Positions 56,789 to 64,000 of a DNA stretch of 64,000 bases are shown in pieces. The translations under genes were made by a program, and so were the position numbers. Within the stretch, counting starts at the first letter, position 1. Every line of letters begins with the position of its first letter. The DNA comes from Paenibacillus spongiae (GTDB lineage: Bacteria > Bacillota > Bacilli > Paenibacillales > Paenibacillaceae): assembly GCF_024734895.1 (NCBI RefSeq), contig NZ_CP091430.1:930001-994000 (forward strand), given 5' to 3'. The notes beneath the pieces are model-generated. The model worked only from the letters and a program-made list of their open reading frames with translations. It had not been told where the DNA came from and did not search any database.

Positions 56789-56823
56789 ATGACCGGACAA
56801 AGCAAGCATGCTTTTCCGGTCAT
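56789..56823 (+). terminator. Intrinsic terminator downstream of the Z1 gene
   Basis: ATGACCGGA-C-AAAGCA / TGCTTT-TCCGGTCAT stem; the T tail is weak. Confidence 0.65.
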
Positions 56824-56976
56824 TCTGTATGAAATATGCGTTGTATAATCAATCAGTTCGAAATCCTGTCACCGTAGAATAAATGAACGAGATAAGCCCT
56901 TCGTTTTATACACACTGGACTGCATAGTCGCAGAGGCTGAATTGCTTAGGTGGGCTTCCTTCATTTCCTGACCGCA

Positions 56977-59226
56977 TCAAGCCGAATCCGACGCGTTCGG
57001 TTGAAGGTTATTGCGGCGATATTCGCTCGGCGTGACGCCCGAGAACTTCTTGAAGGCGCGGTTGAAGGAGCTGAGCGACTGGTAGCCGGCCAGCAGCGCG
57101 ATATCGTGAATTCGCGTCTCCGAATCGAGCAGCATGTCCATCGCTTTCTTGATCCGGAATTCATTGACGTAATCGACGAAGTTGATGCCCGTCTTCTCCT
57201 TGAAATACGTCGATAAATAACCTCCCGTAATGTTGATCTTGCCGGCCATCAGGTCCAGAGAGATCTCCTCTTTATAATGCTCCTCCATATAGGCCGCCAC
57301 GAAATGCACGATCGGATCATGCTCTTCCTTCTTCAAGCGAATTAACCGCCCCGCTTCGCTGAGCAGCGTCTCGAAGTATTCGTTCAGCTCCTCCACGGTA
57401 TGAATGTGACGGATGACTTCGGGCAATCCGCAGACGCATACCGTGTCGAGCTGCAGCGCATGCAGCTTGCGGAATACCTTCCCCGTCACTTCGCGGGCGA
57501 ATTGGTGGAAGTTCGCCTTGCTGTACCGCTGCGCCATCTGCACGGTCAATTTCCGCAGCGACTCGATCACATGAGCGTCATTGCCTTCCTGCAGGTTGAC
57601 ATGGATTTCCTGTTCGATCGATCCGTACGGCAGAAACGGGATTTCCGGTTGCTCTCCCGGGCCGATGATTCTCGTCTCGTCATCGAACGGCCGGTGATCG
57701 GTCAGACGCTGTACCTCGTCGTAAGCCTCCTTCATCATGTCGGAGCGCGTATACAACGAGCTGACGGCTAACGTGAAGAAGCAGTACGTCCGGTCCTCGG
57801 CCAACACGCTGCTAATAATTTTCAACGCTTCAAACACTTGCTCATCGGACTCGTCTCCATACACGACGGATAGGATCTGGTCGCCTTCGATCTGGAACGT
57901 CAGCGTCTCCAGCTTCGTATGGCGGATCGCCTGGTGAATGTATTCGCGAATATAATAACTGGCATCCTTCTGAAGCTCCTCGCGGTACTCCTGACGGAAA
58001 TTCAAATCCACAAGCACGAAGCGGTAAGGCCGGTCGGAATGATCGCTATCGCTTGCATGAGACATGTTATCCCGAATCCGCTTCAGTTTATTCATGAACG
58101 AATAATAGCGCAGCAGGCTATTCTTCTCCTCCAGATCCTGCAGGACGTCGCGGTTCACTTGAATCATGTGGCCGATATTTTGCTGAATCAGTTCGAATTC
58201 GTTCACTCTTCCTTCCGGAGAAAGCATGTTCTTCGTCTGTCTGATGGACTCCACGATTTTGCGCACGGGATTGCTGTATCGCACGCTGAAGTAGACGGAT
58301 GCAAGGATGCCGATGGCCGACGCGATCACGAGCAGCGCGACCAGGAGAACGTTCAGTCGTTCGATTGACCGCGAGACGTTGGAATCCGGCACGACATTGA
58401 CGTAGGTCAGCCCGGTAGCCGCGCCTTTCTTATAGAAATAATAATGGTCGCCGCTCTTGACCCAATCGTTATCGGGGTCCAGCTCGGGAAGAGACGAGGT
58501 GCCTTTCGAATCATACGCAAAGAGCGGCTGGCCCCGCTCGTCCAGTATATACAAGTTATTATTGATGGACTGGTGCAGATTGCCGATCAGCTTGTGCCCG
58601 TCGATAAAGGCAAGGATAAAGTAGTTCGGATTCAGTTTGTTCTTGACCATGAACGGGAAGACGTCTCCGCTTTCCGTCATGGGCGCGATCGACGGGCGCT
58701 GCGTAAAGCCCGCCATCGCATACAGCTTGCCGACGAAGGGCTTCGCCATCTCTCCGGTCCAGAACTGGTTCGTATACCTCGAATTCACATGATGCTCGCC
58801 GAACATGGCCGCCGGTTCGCTGCCGCGCACCTTATCCAGTACGAAGGGCAGCTTCGCGTTATAGACGAACAAGTCGTTCAGGTATAACTGCGGATTGGTG
58901 GTCGTGTTATATAGCACATCGATGAGCTTGGCCGCCGAAATGTAGTCGAGGCGGGAGGACTGGGTAAAGTCTTTGAAGGCTCCGTTATTCAACTGCAGAT
59001 CGACGAGGACGCTGGTCAGCGTCTGAAAATACTGTTCGAAGCTGCGCGTCGTCACATGCAAGTTGGCATCGTTGTACTTCAAAATCTCTTCTTGCATGCT
59101 GTCCTTGAACATAAATAACGAAATCATGCTGAACGAAACGAACAGCACGATGATGATCATGAAGTTCATGAATAGCCGAAGCATCAACTTCTGGTTGCTG
59201 ATCTTCCTCTTCAACAGATGCTTCAT
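56977..59226 (-). CDS. Membrane-anchored AraC-family regulator
   Basis: A 749-aa one-component regulator with an N-terminal membrane segment (about 20-40), a large extracellular dCache-like region, a second membrane segment (about 300-320: VLLVALLVIASAIGILASVY), a cytoplasmic linker and a C-terminal AraC HTH (about 640-740: GKINITGGYLSTYFKEKTG, then LAGYQSLSSFNRAFKKFSG). ATG 59226 with GGAGGA. Divergent from an Lpl-type importer, so probably its activator in response to an extracellular sugar. Confidence 0.92.
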   Translation of the reverse strand: MKHLLKRKISNQKLMLRLFMNFMIIIVLFVSFSMISLFMFKDSMQEEILKYNDANLHVTTRSFEQYFQTLTSVLVDLQLNNGAFKDFTQSSRLDYISAAKLIDVLYNTTTNPQLYLNDLFVYNAKLPFVLDKVRGSEPAAMFGEHHVNSRYTNQFWTGEMAKPFVGKLYAMAGFTQRPSIAPMTESGDVFPFMVKNKLNPNYFILAFIDGHKLIGNLHQSINNNLYILDERGQPLFAYDSKGTSSLPELDPDNDWVKSGDHYYFYKKGAATGLTYVNVVPDSNVSRSIERLNVLLVALLVIASAIGILASVYFSVRYSNPVRKIVESIRQTKNMLSPEGRVNEFELIQQNIGHMIQVNRDVLQDLEEKNSLLRYYSFMNKLKRIRDNMSHASDSDHSDRPYRFVLVDLNFRQEYREELQKDASYYIREYIHQAIRHTKLETLTFQIEGDQILSVVYGDESDEQVFEALKIISSVLAEDRTYCFFTLAVSSLYTRSDMMKEAYDEVQRLTDHRPFDDETRIIGPGEQPEIPFLPYGSIEQEIHVNLQEGNDAHVIESLRKLTVQMAQRYSKANFHQFAREVTGKVFRKLHALQLDTVCVCGLPEVIRHIHTVEELNEYFETLLSEAGRLIRLKKEEHDPIVHFVAAYMEEHYKEEISLDLMAGKINITGGYLSTYFKEKTGINFVDYVNEFRIKKAMDMLLDSETRIHDIALLAGYQSLSSFNRAFKKFSGVTPSEYRRNNLQPNASDSA

Positions 59227-59326
59227 CTACAGTAGTCCTCCAATTCATTTAAAGCTGATCATTTTATCGAAACCTGCGCAAAACTGCGACAAATCCGCAA
59301 AAACGTGAAGTTTCCGTAAAACCGTT

Positions 59327-59355
59327 TATTTCCGAAGAAAGCGCTCTCTTATAAT
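59327..59355 (+). promoter_or_regulatory. Promoter with cre-like core for the ABC operon
   Basis: TATAAT at 59350-59355 has a weak -35 about 17-18 bp upstream (around TTTATT). Between them lies GAAAGCGCTCTC (59337-59348), with the AAGCGCT core of CcpA/LacI-family operators. Confidence 0.5.
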
Positions 59356-59417
59356 ATAACGCTATACGGATGCCGCCGTAAAGCAAAGACTCTTACGTCC
59401 TCAAGGGAGATGATTCC

Positions 59418-60383
59418 ATGAACCTACATGCTGACGCCGGCCGGCGGGCCGGCCTGCGCCCCGGGCGCCAACCGAAGCTCAAGAAGCTTGGATCGCGATT
59501 ATGGAAGGAACGCTATTTATTTCTTCTTCTGCTTCCGGGCCTACTTTATTTCCTTATTTACCGTTACCTGCCGATGGCGGGCAATATTATCGCCTTTCAG
59601 GACTTCAGCGCCTTCAGAGGGTTCTGGAAGAGCGACTGGGTCGGCTTCAAGCACTTCGCCAAAATATTCGAAGACCGGGAAGTGCTGCGCGTCATTTGGA
59701 ATACGCTGTATCTATCCTTTCTGCAAATCGTGTTTGCCTTCCCCGTGTCGATTATCCTCGCGCTTATGCTGAATGAAGTCCGCAACAAGCGGTTCAAGTA
59801 TATCGTGCAGTCGATCGTATATTTGCCGCACTTCTTGTCATGGGTGGTCGTTATCGGGATCGTCACGACGTTCCTGAAATCGGACGGCATCGTAAACCAG
59901 CTGCTCGGCGCCGTCTTCGGCACGGAGGCGATTCCGTTTCTACAGGATTCCTCGTGGTTTATGCCGCTGATCGTGATCGAGACGATCTGGAAGGAATCGG
60001 GATGGGGCACGATTATATTCCTTGCGGCATTGGCGGGGGTTAATCCCAGCCTATATGAAGCGGCGGTGGTCGACGGCGCCAACCGGTGGCGCCAGATATG
60101 GCATATTACGCTGCCGGCCATTCGCAGCACGATCGTGATCCTGCTGATCCTGCGTCTTGGCAGCGTGCTGGATGTCGGCTTCGAACAGATCTTCCTGATG
60201 CTCAATCCGCTTAATATGGACGTGGGCAACGTGCTCGATACGTACGTCTACTTCAAAGGGATCGAGCAATCCGATTTCAGCTTCGCAACGGCCGTCGGGT
60301 TGTTCAAGTCGCTTGTCGGGCTCATTCTGATCGTGGCTGCGAACCGTTTGGCCAAACGTTTTGGCGAAGATGGGGTTTTTTAA
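59418..60383 (+). CDS. ABC transporter permease, LplB family
   Basis: A 321-aa permease with a basic N-terminal extension, six membrane segments and the EAA loop EAAVVDGANRWRQIWHITLP. ATG 59418 with AAGGGAG. First gene of an importer operon like the one at 25431. Confidence 0.92.
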   Translation: MNLHADAGRRAGLRPGRQPKLKKLGSRLWKERYLFLLLLPGLLYFLIYRYLPMAGNIIAFQDFSAFRGFWKSDWVGFKHFAKIFEDREVLRVIWNTLYLSFLQIVFAFPVSIILALMLNEVRNKRFKYIVQSIVYLPHFLSWVVVIGIVTTFLKSDGIVNQLLGAVFGTEAIPFLQDSSWFMPLIVIETIWKESGWGTIIFLAALAGVNPSLYEAAVVDGANRWRQIWHITLPAIRSTIVILLILRLGSVLDVGFEQIFLMLNPLNMDVGNVLDTYVYFKGIEQSDFSFATAVGLFKSLVGLILIVAANRLAKRFGEDGVF

Positions 60384-60404
60384 CGCGAGGAGGGGATGCG
60401 AAGA

Positions 60405-61283
60405 ATGAAAATATATACGAACTACGACCGGATCGCCAATGCTGCCAACATGCTGCTGCTTACCGTCATTACGCTGGCCATGCTGTTTCCATTCTATTAC
60501 ATTGTCATCGTGTCCTTTACGTCTTACGATGAATTCGTAACGAAGGATCTGCTTCTCTTCCCGAAAAAGTGGGTCTTTGATGCATACGCTTACATTTTCA
60601 ACACGGATACGTTCCTTCGCTCGATATGGGTCACGGTATTCGTTACCGTCGTCGGGACGGTGATCAGCTTGCTGCTGACCACGATGATGGCTTATTCCTT
60701 GACCCGTAAAATCATGGGCGAGCGCCTGTTTCTGTTCATGGTGCTGTTCACCTTCGTATTCGGGGCAGGCATTATTCCGACATATATGGTCGTCAAGGCG
60801 ACGCAGCTGCTCGATACGTACTGGGCGCTTATCATCCCGGGGGCGATCAACTCCTTCAACCTGATCGTGATGCGCCAGTTCTTCCTGGGCATTCCGAAGG
60901 ATCTGACGGAAGCCTCGCTGATCGACGGAGCGAATGATCTGCAAATCTTCGGGCGGATCATTCTGCCGCTGTCCAAACCGGCCATGGCCGCCTTCGGGTT
61001 GTTCTATGCCGTATCGAACTGGAACACGTACTTCAATGCGCTTATTTACATTTCGGATCCCGCGAAGTGGACCGTTCAGGTCGTGCTGCGGCAGATCGTT
61101 ATTTTGGAACAGGCAAGCTCGCTGTCCGACGGCGCCCAGATGGCGCTTGGCCAGAACCCGCCCCCGGCGGAAACGATCGGCATGGCCGCGGTGCTCGTCG
61201 CCACGATACCGATTCTGATCGTATACCCGTTTCTGCAAAAGCATTTTGCGAAAGGGGTGATGCTGGGCTCGGTCAAAGAGTGA
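60405..61283 (+). CDS. ABC transporter permease, LplC/YtcP family
   Basis: A 292-aa permease with six membrane segments and the loop EASLIDGANDLQIFGRIILP; the C terminus FAKGVMLGSVKE is typical. ATG 60405 with GAGGAGGGG is preferred; ATG 60396 is too close to that RBS. Confidence 0.92.
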   Translation: MKIYTNYDRIANAANMLLLTVITLAMLFPFYYIVIVSFTSYDEFVTKDLLLFPKKWVFDAYAYIFNTDTFLRSIWVTVFVTVVGTVISLLLTTMMAYSLTRKIMGERLFLFMVLFTFVFGAGIIPTYMVVKATQLLDTYWALIIPGAINSFNLIVMRQFFLGIPKDLTEASLIDGANDLQIFGRIILPLSKPAMAAFGLFYAVSNWNTYFNALIYISDPAKWTVQVVLRQIVILEQASSLSDGAQMALGQNPPPAETIGMAAVLVATIPILIVYPFLQKHFAKGVMLGSVKE

Positions 61284-61358
61284 GCGAATGGCACAGTATC
61301 ATAGAAGGCGGTCATTAAGAAGAAAATAACTTGTATTTTTAAAAGGGAGGACTGCAAT

Positions 61359-62942
61359 GTGAAGAAGCAATTGTTATCCATCTTGCTATCCGTATCCATG
61401 GCGGCCGGAATCGTGGGCTGTTCGAGCGGCGGAGATTCCTCTTCCGGGAAGAAGGAAGAAGGCGGCGCCGAAGGCAAAGCGGACAAAATGACGATTACCT
61501 GGTTCGACGGCACATGGGAGAATCCGGTTCCGGCTCCCGAGGGCGAGGCCGTCACGAAGATCAATGAGAAGTTCAACGTCGATTTCAAATCGCAGTTTAT
61601 TCCATGGGACACGTACGAAGAGAAGCTGGCCGTCAAGATGGCATCCGGCGATCTGCCCGACGTCATCGGCATGGAAGAAGTGAACTCCAATTATATGAAA
61701 TGGGCCAAAGAAGGCGCGTTTCTGCCTTTGAACGAGTTCTTGCAGCAGTATGAGACGCTGAAGACCGTGCCTGACTTCGTCTGGGATTCGCTCAAGATCG
61801 ACGATCAGGTGTACGGCATACCGGCCTATTTCTCCGCCAAGGGCGGCAAGAAGATGGTGATCCGTCAGGACTGGCTCGACAAGCTTGGCCTGGAGATGCC
61901 GACGAATTACGAGGAATTGAAGAAAGTCGCCATCGCCTTTGCGAAGGAAGATCCGGACGGCAACAAGAAGGACGATACGCTGGGTCTCGGTCTCGCGAAG
62001 GGCATCTATTACGATCCGGCGGCCGGCGCTTATTACGGCAACGGTACCTGGTATCACAAGAACGACAAGGGCCAATACATCCCGGGCAACATCTCGGCGG
62101 CGAACAAAGAGAAAATCCAATTTCTGATCGACCTGAGCAAGGAGGGGGCGATCAGCAAGGATTGGGCGGTCACGACTTATAAAGACGTGTTCAAGGCGTT
62201 CAACGCGGGCAAGGTCGGGATCTGGTACGAACAACCGGGCATCGGCTCCCCGAACGGGATCTATTTCCCTACGCTGATGGCGAACGATCCGAAGGCGGTT
62301 GTCGTTCCGGTTCCTCCGTTCAAGACGTCCGACGGCAGCGAGGGCTTAAGAATGGGGACGAGCTGGTACCGCATGTACCTGGTCTCCTCCAAGCTGAAGG
62401 ATGAGCCGGAGAAAGTGAAGAAGATTCTCGAGATGATCGATTATTTCCGCCAATACGTGCCGCTCGAAGAGAAGAACCCGCAGAACGAGTATTACGACTG
62501 GATGTGGGGCGGCGACGGCAAAGGCTACAAGATGGTCGACGGCCTGCCGCAGCCGATTGCGGAGAACCGTTCGAAGCTGGCGCCGAATGCCTATATATTG
62601 AATGAAGGCTGGGCGCAGAACGACGCCGATCTCGACGAATTCGGGAAGAGCGATCCCGCGCCGGAGGGCAAGGAGTTCAACAAACGGATGGCCGATATGC
62701 TGAAGAGCGTGAAGTGGTATATCGATCCGTCGAACCGTATTATTGCCCCGAAATACATGGAGAAGAAGACCGAGCTGAACAAGTACATTACGGACGAGAC
62801 CACCAAGATGGTGGTTGGTCAGCGCCCGATCGACGATTGGGACAAGATGGTCGAGGAATGGCTCGCCAAGGGCGGACAGGAAGTCATCGACGAAGTGAAC
62901 AAGGCCATCCAGGACAATAATCTGCAGGGCGAGTGGAAATAA
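61359..62942 (+). CDS. Extracellular solute-binding lipoprotein (LplA type)
   Basis: A 527-aa lipoprotein with a GTG start at 61359 (GGGAGGA upstream), lipobox GIVGC (about residue 21), a Gly/Ser/Lys linker and the large binding fold. GDLPDVIGMEEVNSNYMKW is typical of YtcQ/LplA proteins. It supplies substrate to the two preceding permeases. Confidence 0.92.
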   Translation: MKKQLLSILLSVSMAAGIVGCSSGGDSSSGKKEEGGAEGKADKMTITWFDGTWENPVPAPEGEAVTKINEKFNVDFKSQFIPWDTYEEKLAVKMASGDLPDVIGMEEVNSNYMKWAKEGAFLPLNEFLQQYETLKTVPDFVWDSLKIDDQVYGIPAYFSAKGGKKMVIRQDWLDKLGLEMPTNYEELKKVAIAFAKEDPDGNKKDDTLGLGLAKGIYYDPAAGAYYGNGTWYHKNDKGQYIPGNISAANKEKIQFLIDLSKEGAISKDWAVTTYKDVFKAFNAGKVGIWYEQPGIGSPNGIYFPTLMANDPKAVVVPVPPFKTSDGSEGLRMGTSWYRMYLVSSKLKDEPEKVKKILEMIDYFRQYVPLEEKNPQNEYYDWMWGGDGKGYKMVDGLPQPIAENRSKLAPNAYILNEGWAQNDADLDEFGKSDPAPEGKEFNKRMADMLKSVKWYIDPSNRIIAPKYMEKKTELNKYITDETTKMVVGQRPIDDWDKMVEEWLAKGGQEVIDEVNKAIQDNNLQGEWK

Positions 62943-63042
62943 ACGGCTTATAGTTTGGAATGCCAAGCTTCATTGAATGACTGAGGTTGTCGATGTATAG
63001 CAAGCGAGCGCTTGTCTGACACGACCCTCTAAACGAAAACAC

Positions 63043-63080
63043 AGAAGCCTTAGACCGTCAAACGGTCTAAGGCTTCTTGC
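63043..63080. terminator. Convergent bidirectional terminator
   Basis: A perfect 15-base stem (AGAAGCCTTAGACCG / CGGTCTAAGGCTTCT) around a five-base loop between the importer operon and the minus-strand catalase. Confidence 0.85.
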
Positions 63081-63093
63081 GCATGTCAATTTA

Positions 63094-64000
63094 TTATACA
63101 AATTGAGAAAGTCCAAGTCCTTCTGCAACGCGTCTGCCATACTCGGGGTCGGCTTTGTAGAAGTGTCCGATCTGGCGGAGCTTGATATCGTCATTCTCGA
63201 CGGGCATCATGGACCCGACGATGTTCTGAACGAGACGCGTGCGCTCTTCCTCGCCGAGCAGCCGGTACAAGTCGCCGGCCTGCGTATAATGATCGTTATG
63301 GTCGTAGGCGGTGCTGTCGGCCGAGCCGGATACCGGGTAAGCGGACGGTTTGTTCTCGGCCGATTCCTCCGGTCCGCCATAGCTGTTCGGCTCGTAATAG
63401 ACGGAGCTGCCGCCGTTGTGGTCGAACCGCATTTGGCCGTCGCGCTGATAGTTATTCACTTCATTGCGCGGCCGGTTGATCGGCAGCGACTGATGGTTGG
63501 CGCCGACGCGGTAACGATGGGCGTCGTGGTAGGCGAAGAGGCGTCCTTGCAGCATTTTGTCAGGCGATACGTCAATGCCCGGAACGAGCGTGCCCGGCGA
63601 GAACGTCGCTTGCTCCACTTCGGCGAAGTAGTTCTCCGGATTCCGGTCGAGCACCATGCGGCCCACCTCGATCAGCGGGTAATCCTTCTGGGACCACACT
63701 TTGGTCACGTCGAACGGATCGAACCGGTACGTGTCGGCGTCTTCAAGCGGCATGATCTGCACATACAACTTCCAGGCAGGGAAGTCGCCGTTGTTAATCG
63801 CATGGAACAGGTCCTCGGTATGATGATCCGGGTTCTCGCCGGCGAGTTGCCGTCCAACCTCTTCGGTTAAGTTCCGGATGCCCTGCTCGGTTTTAAAATG
63901 ATATTTGATCCAGACGCCCTGCCCTTCCGCATTCACCCATTTGAAGGTGTGGCTGCCGAAGCCGTGCATGTGGCGGTAAGTGGCGGGAATGCCGCGGTCC
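63094..64000 (-). CDS. Catalase, monofunctional haem type (partial; N terminus outside window)
   Basis: The visible C-terminal ~300 aa include the proximal haem-ligand Tyr in [17 protein letters not shown] and [14 protein letters not shown], typical of small-subunit clade 3 catalases (KatA of B. subtilis type). It degrades hydrogen peroxide. The reading frame runs out of the window at 64000, with [17 protein letters not shown] continuing upstream. The Met at 63969 is internal. Confidence 0.96.
   Translation of the reverse strand, partial: DRGIPATYRHMHGFGSHTFKWVNAEGQGVWIKYHFKTEQGIRNLTEEVGRQLAGENPDHHTEDLFHAINNGDFPAWKLYVQIMPLEDADTYRFDPFDVTKVWSQKDYPLIEVGRMVLDRNPENYFAEVEQATFSPGTLVPGIDVSPDKMLQGRLFAYHDAHRYRVGANHQSLPINRPRNEVNNYQRDGQMRFDHNGGSSVYYEPNSYGGPEESAENKPSAYPVSGSADSTAYDHNDHYTQAGDLYRLLGEEERTRLVQNIVGSMMPVENDDIKLRQIGHFYKADPEYGRRVAEGLGLSQFV

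Overview
The window reads as chromosomal DNA of a GC-rich Paenibacillus-like firmicute (family Paenibacillaceae). The basis is: B. subtilis-type 23S and tRNA genes with encoded CCA, strong GGAGG-type ribosome binding sites with frequent TTG/GTG starts, a CIRCE operator, a HutP-controlled hut operon, many Lpl/Ytc-type ABC importers with AraC or YesMN-type regulators, and CcpA-like cre sites. The species call is inference.

Layout. (1) 1-2.1 kb: 3' part of a 23S rRNA gene followed, with no 5S gene in between, by eight tRNAs (Ser, Val, fMet, Leu, Gly, Arg, Pro, Gly). (2) 2.2-6.9 kb: a small haem-copper-oxidase-like membrane protein with a phased direct-repeat promoter, htpG under a perfect CIRCE element, small hypothetical genes and a hotdog thioesterase. 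(3) 7.1-10.7 kb: a MocR-type regulator, D-Ala-D-Ala ligase and an aminotransferase form an operon, probably a DdlR-type cell-wall unit. (4) 10.9-17.6 kb: histidine degradation (hutP-hutH-hutU-hutG-hutI) with an antitermination leader between hutP and hutH. (5) 17.7-20.2 kb: hisC and a PHP-type histidinol phosphatase, preceded by a 197-bp element with perfect 17-bp terminal inverted repeats.

(6) 20.4-21.4 kb is a repeat hotspot: a 44-bp tandem array, four regularly spaced 19-bp palindromes and a 320-bp C-rich microsatellite, next to a radical SAM/SPASM gene. (7) 22.7-24.2 kb: a diguanylate cyclase gene broken by a frameshift. (8) 24.6-31.9 kb: a catabolic unit with a FadR-type GntR regulator, a 15-bp-arm inverted repeat, an ABC importer, a phytanoyl-CoA-dioxygenase/HEAT fusion and a mandelate-racemase-type enolase superfamily enzyme. 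(9) 32.4-34.9 kb: M20 dipeptidase and SpeD. (10) 35.0-48.7 kb: a probable glycan-use locus, made of an AraC regulator, a 1169-aa secreted GH99/GH71-like protein with a duplicated N-terminal domain, a formylglycine sulfatase, an ABC importer and a YesM/YesN-type two-component pair.

(11) 48.8-53.0 kb: hydrolase/TetR operon with a visible operator, a lipoprotein, a small Cys-rich protein and a WYL regulator. (12) 53.2-56.8 kb: a vWA gene that loses its frame and tail next to a low-GC Z1-domain/helicase-like gene, the best candidate for horizontally acquired, possibly defence-related DNA. (13) 57.0-62.9 kb: a membrane-anchored AraC regulator divergent from a third Lpl-type ABC importer. (14) 63.1-64.0 kb: the C-terminal part of a catalase, cut by the window edge.
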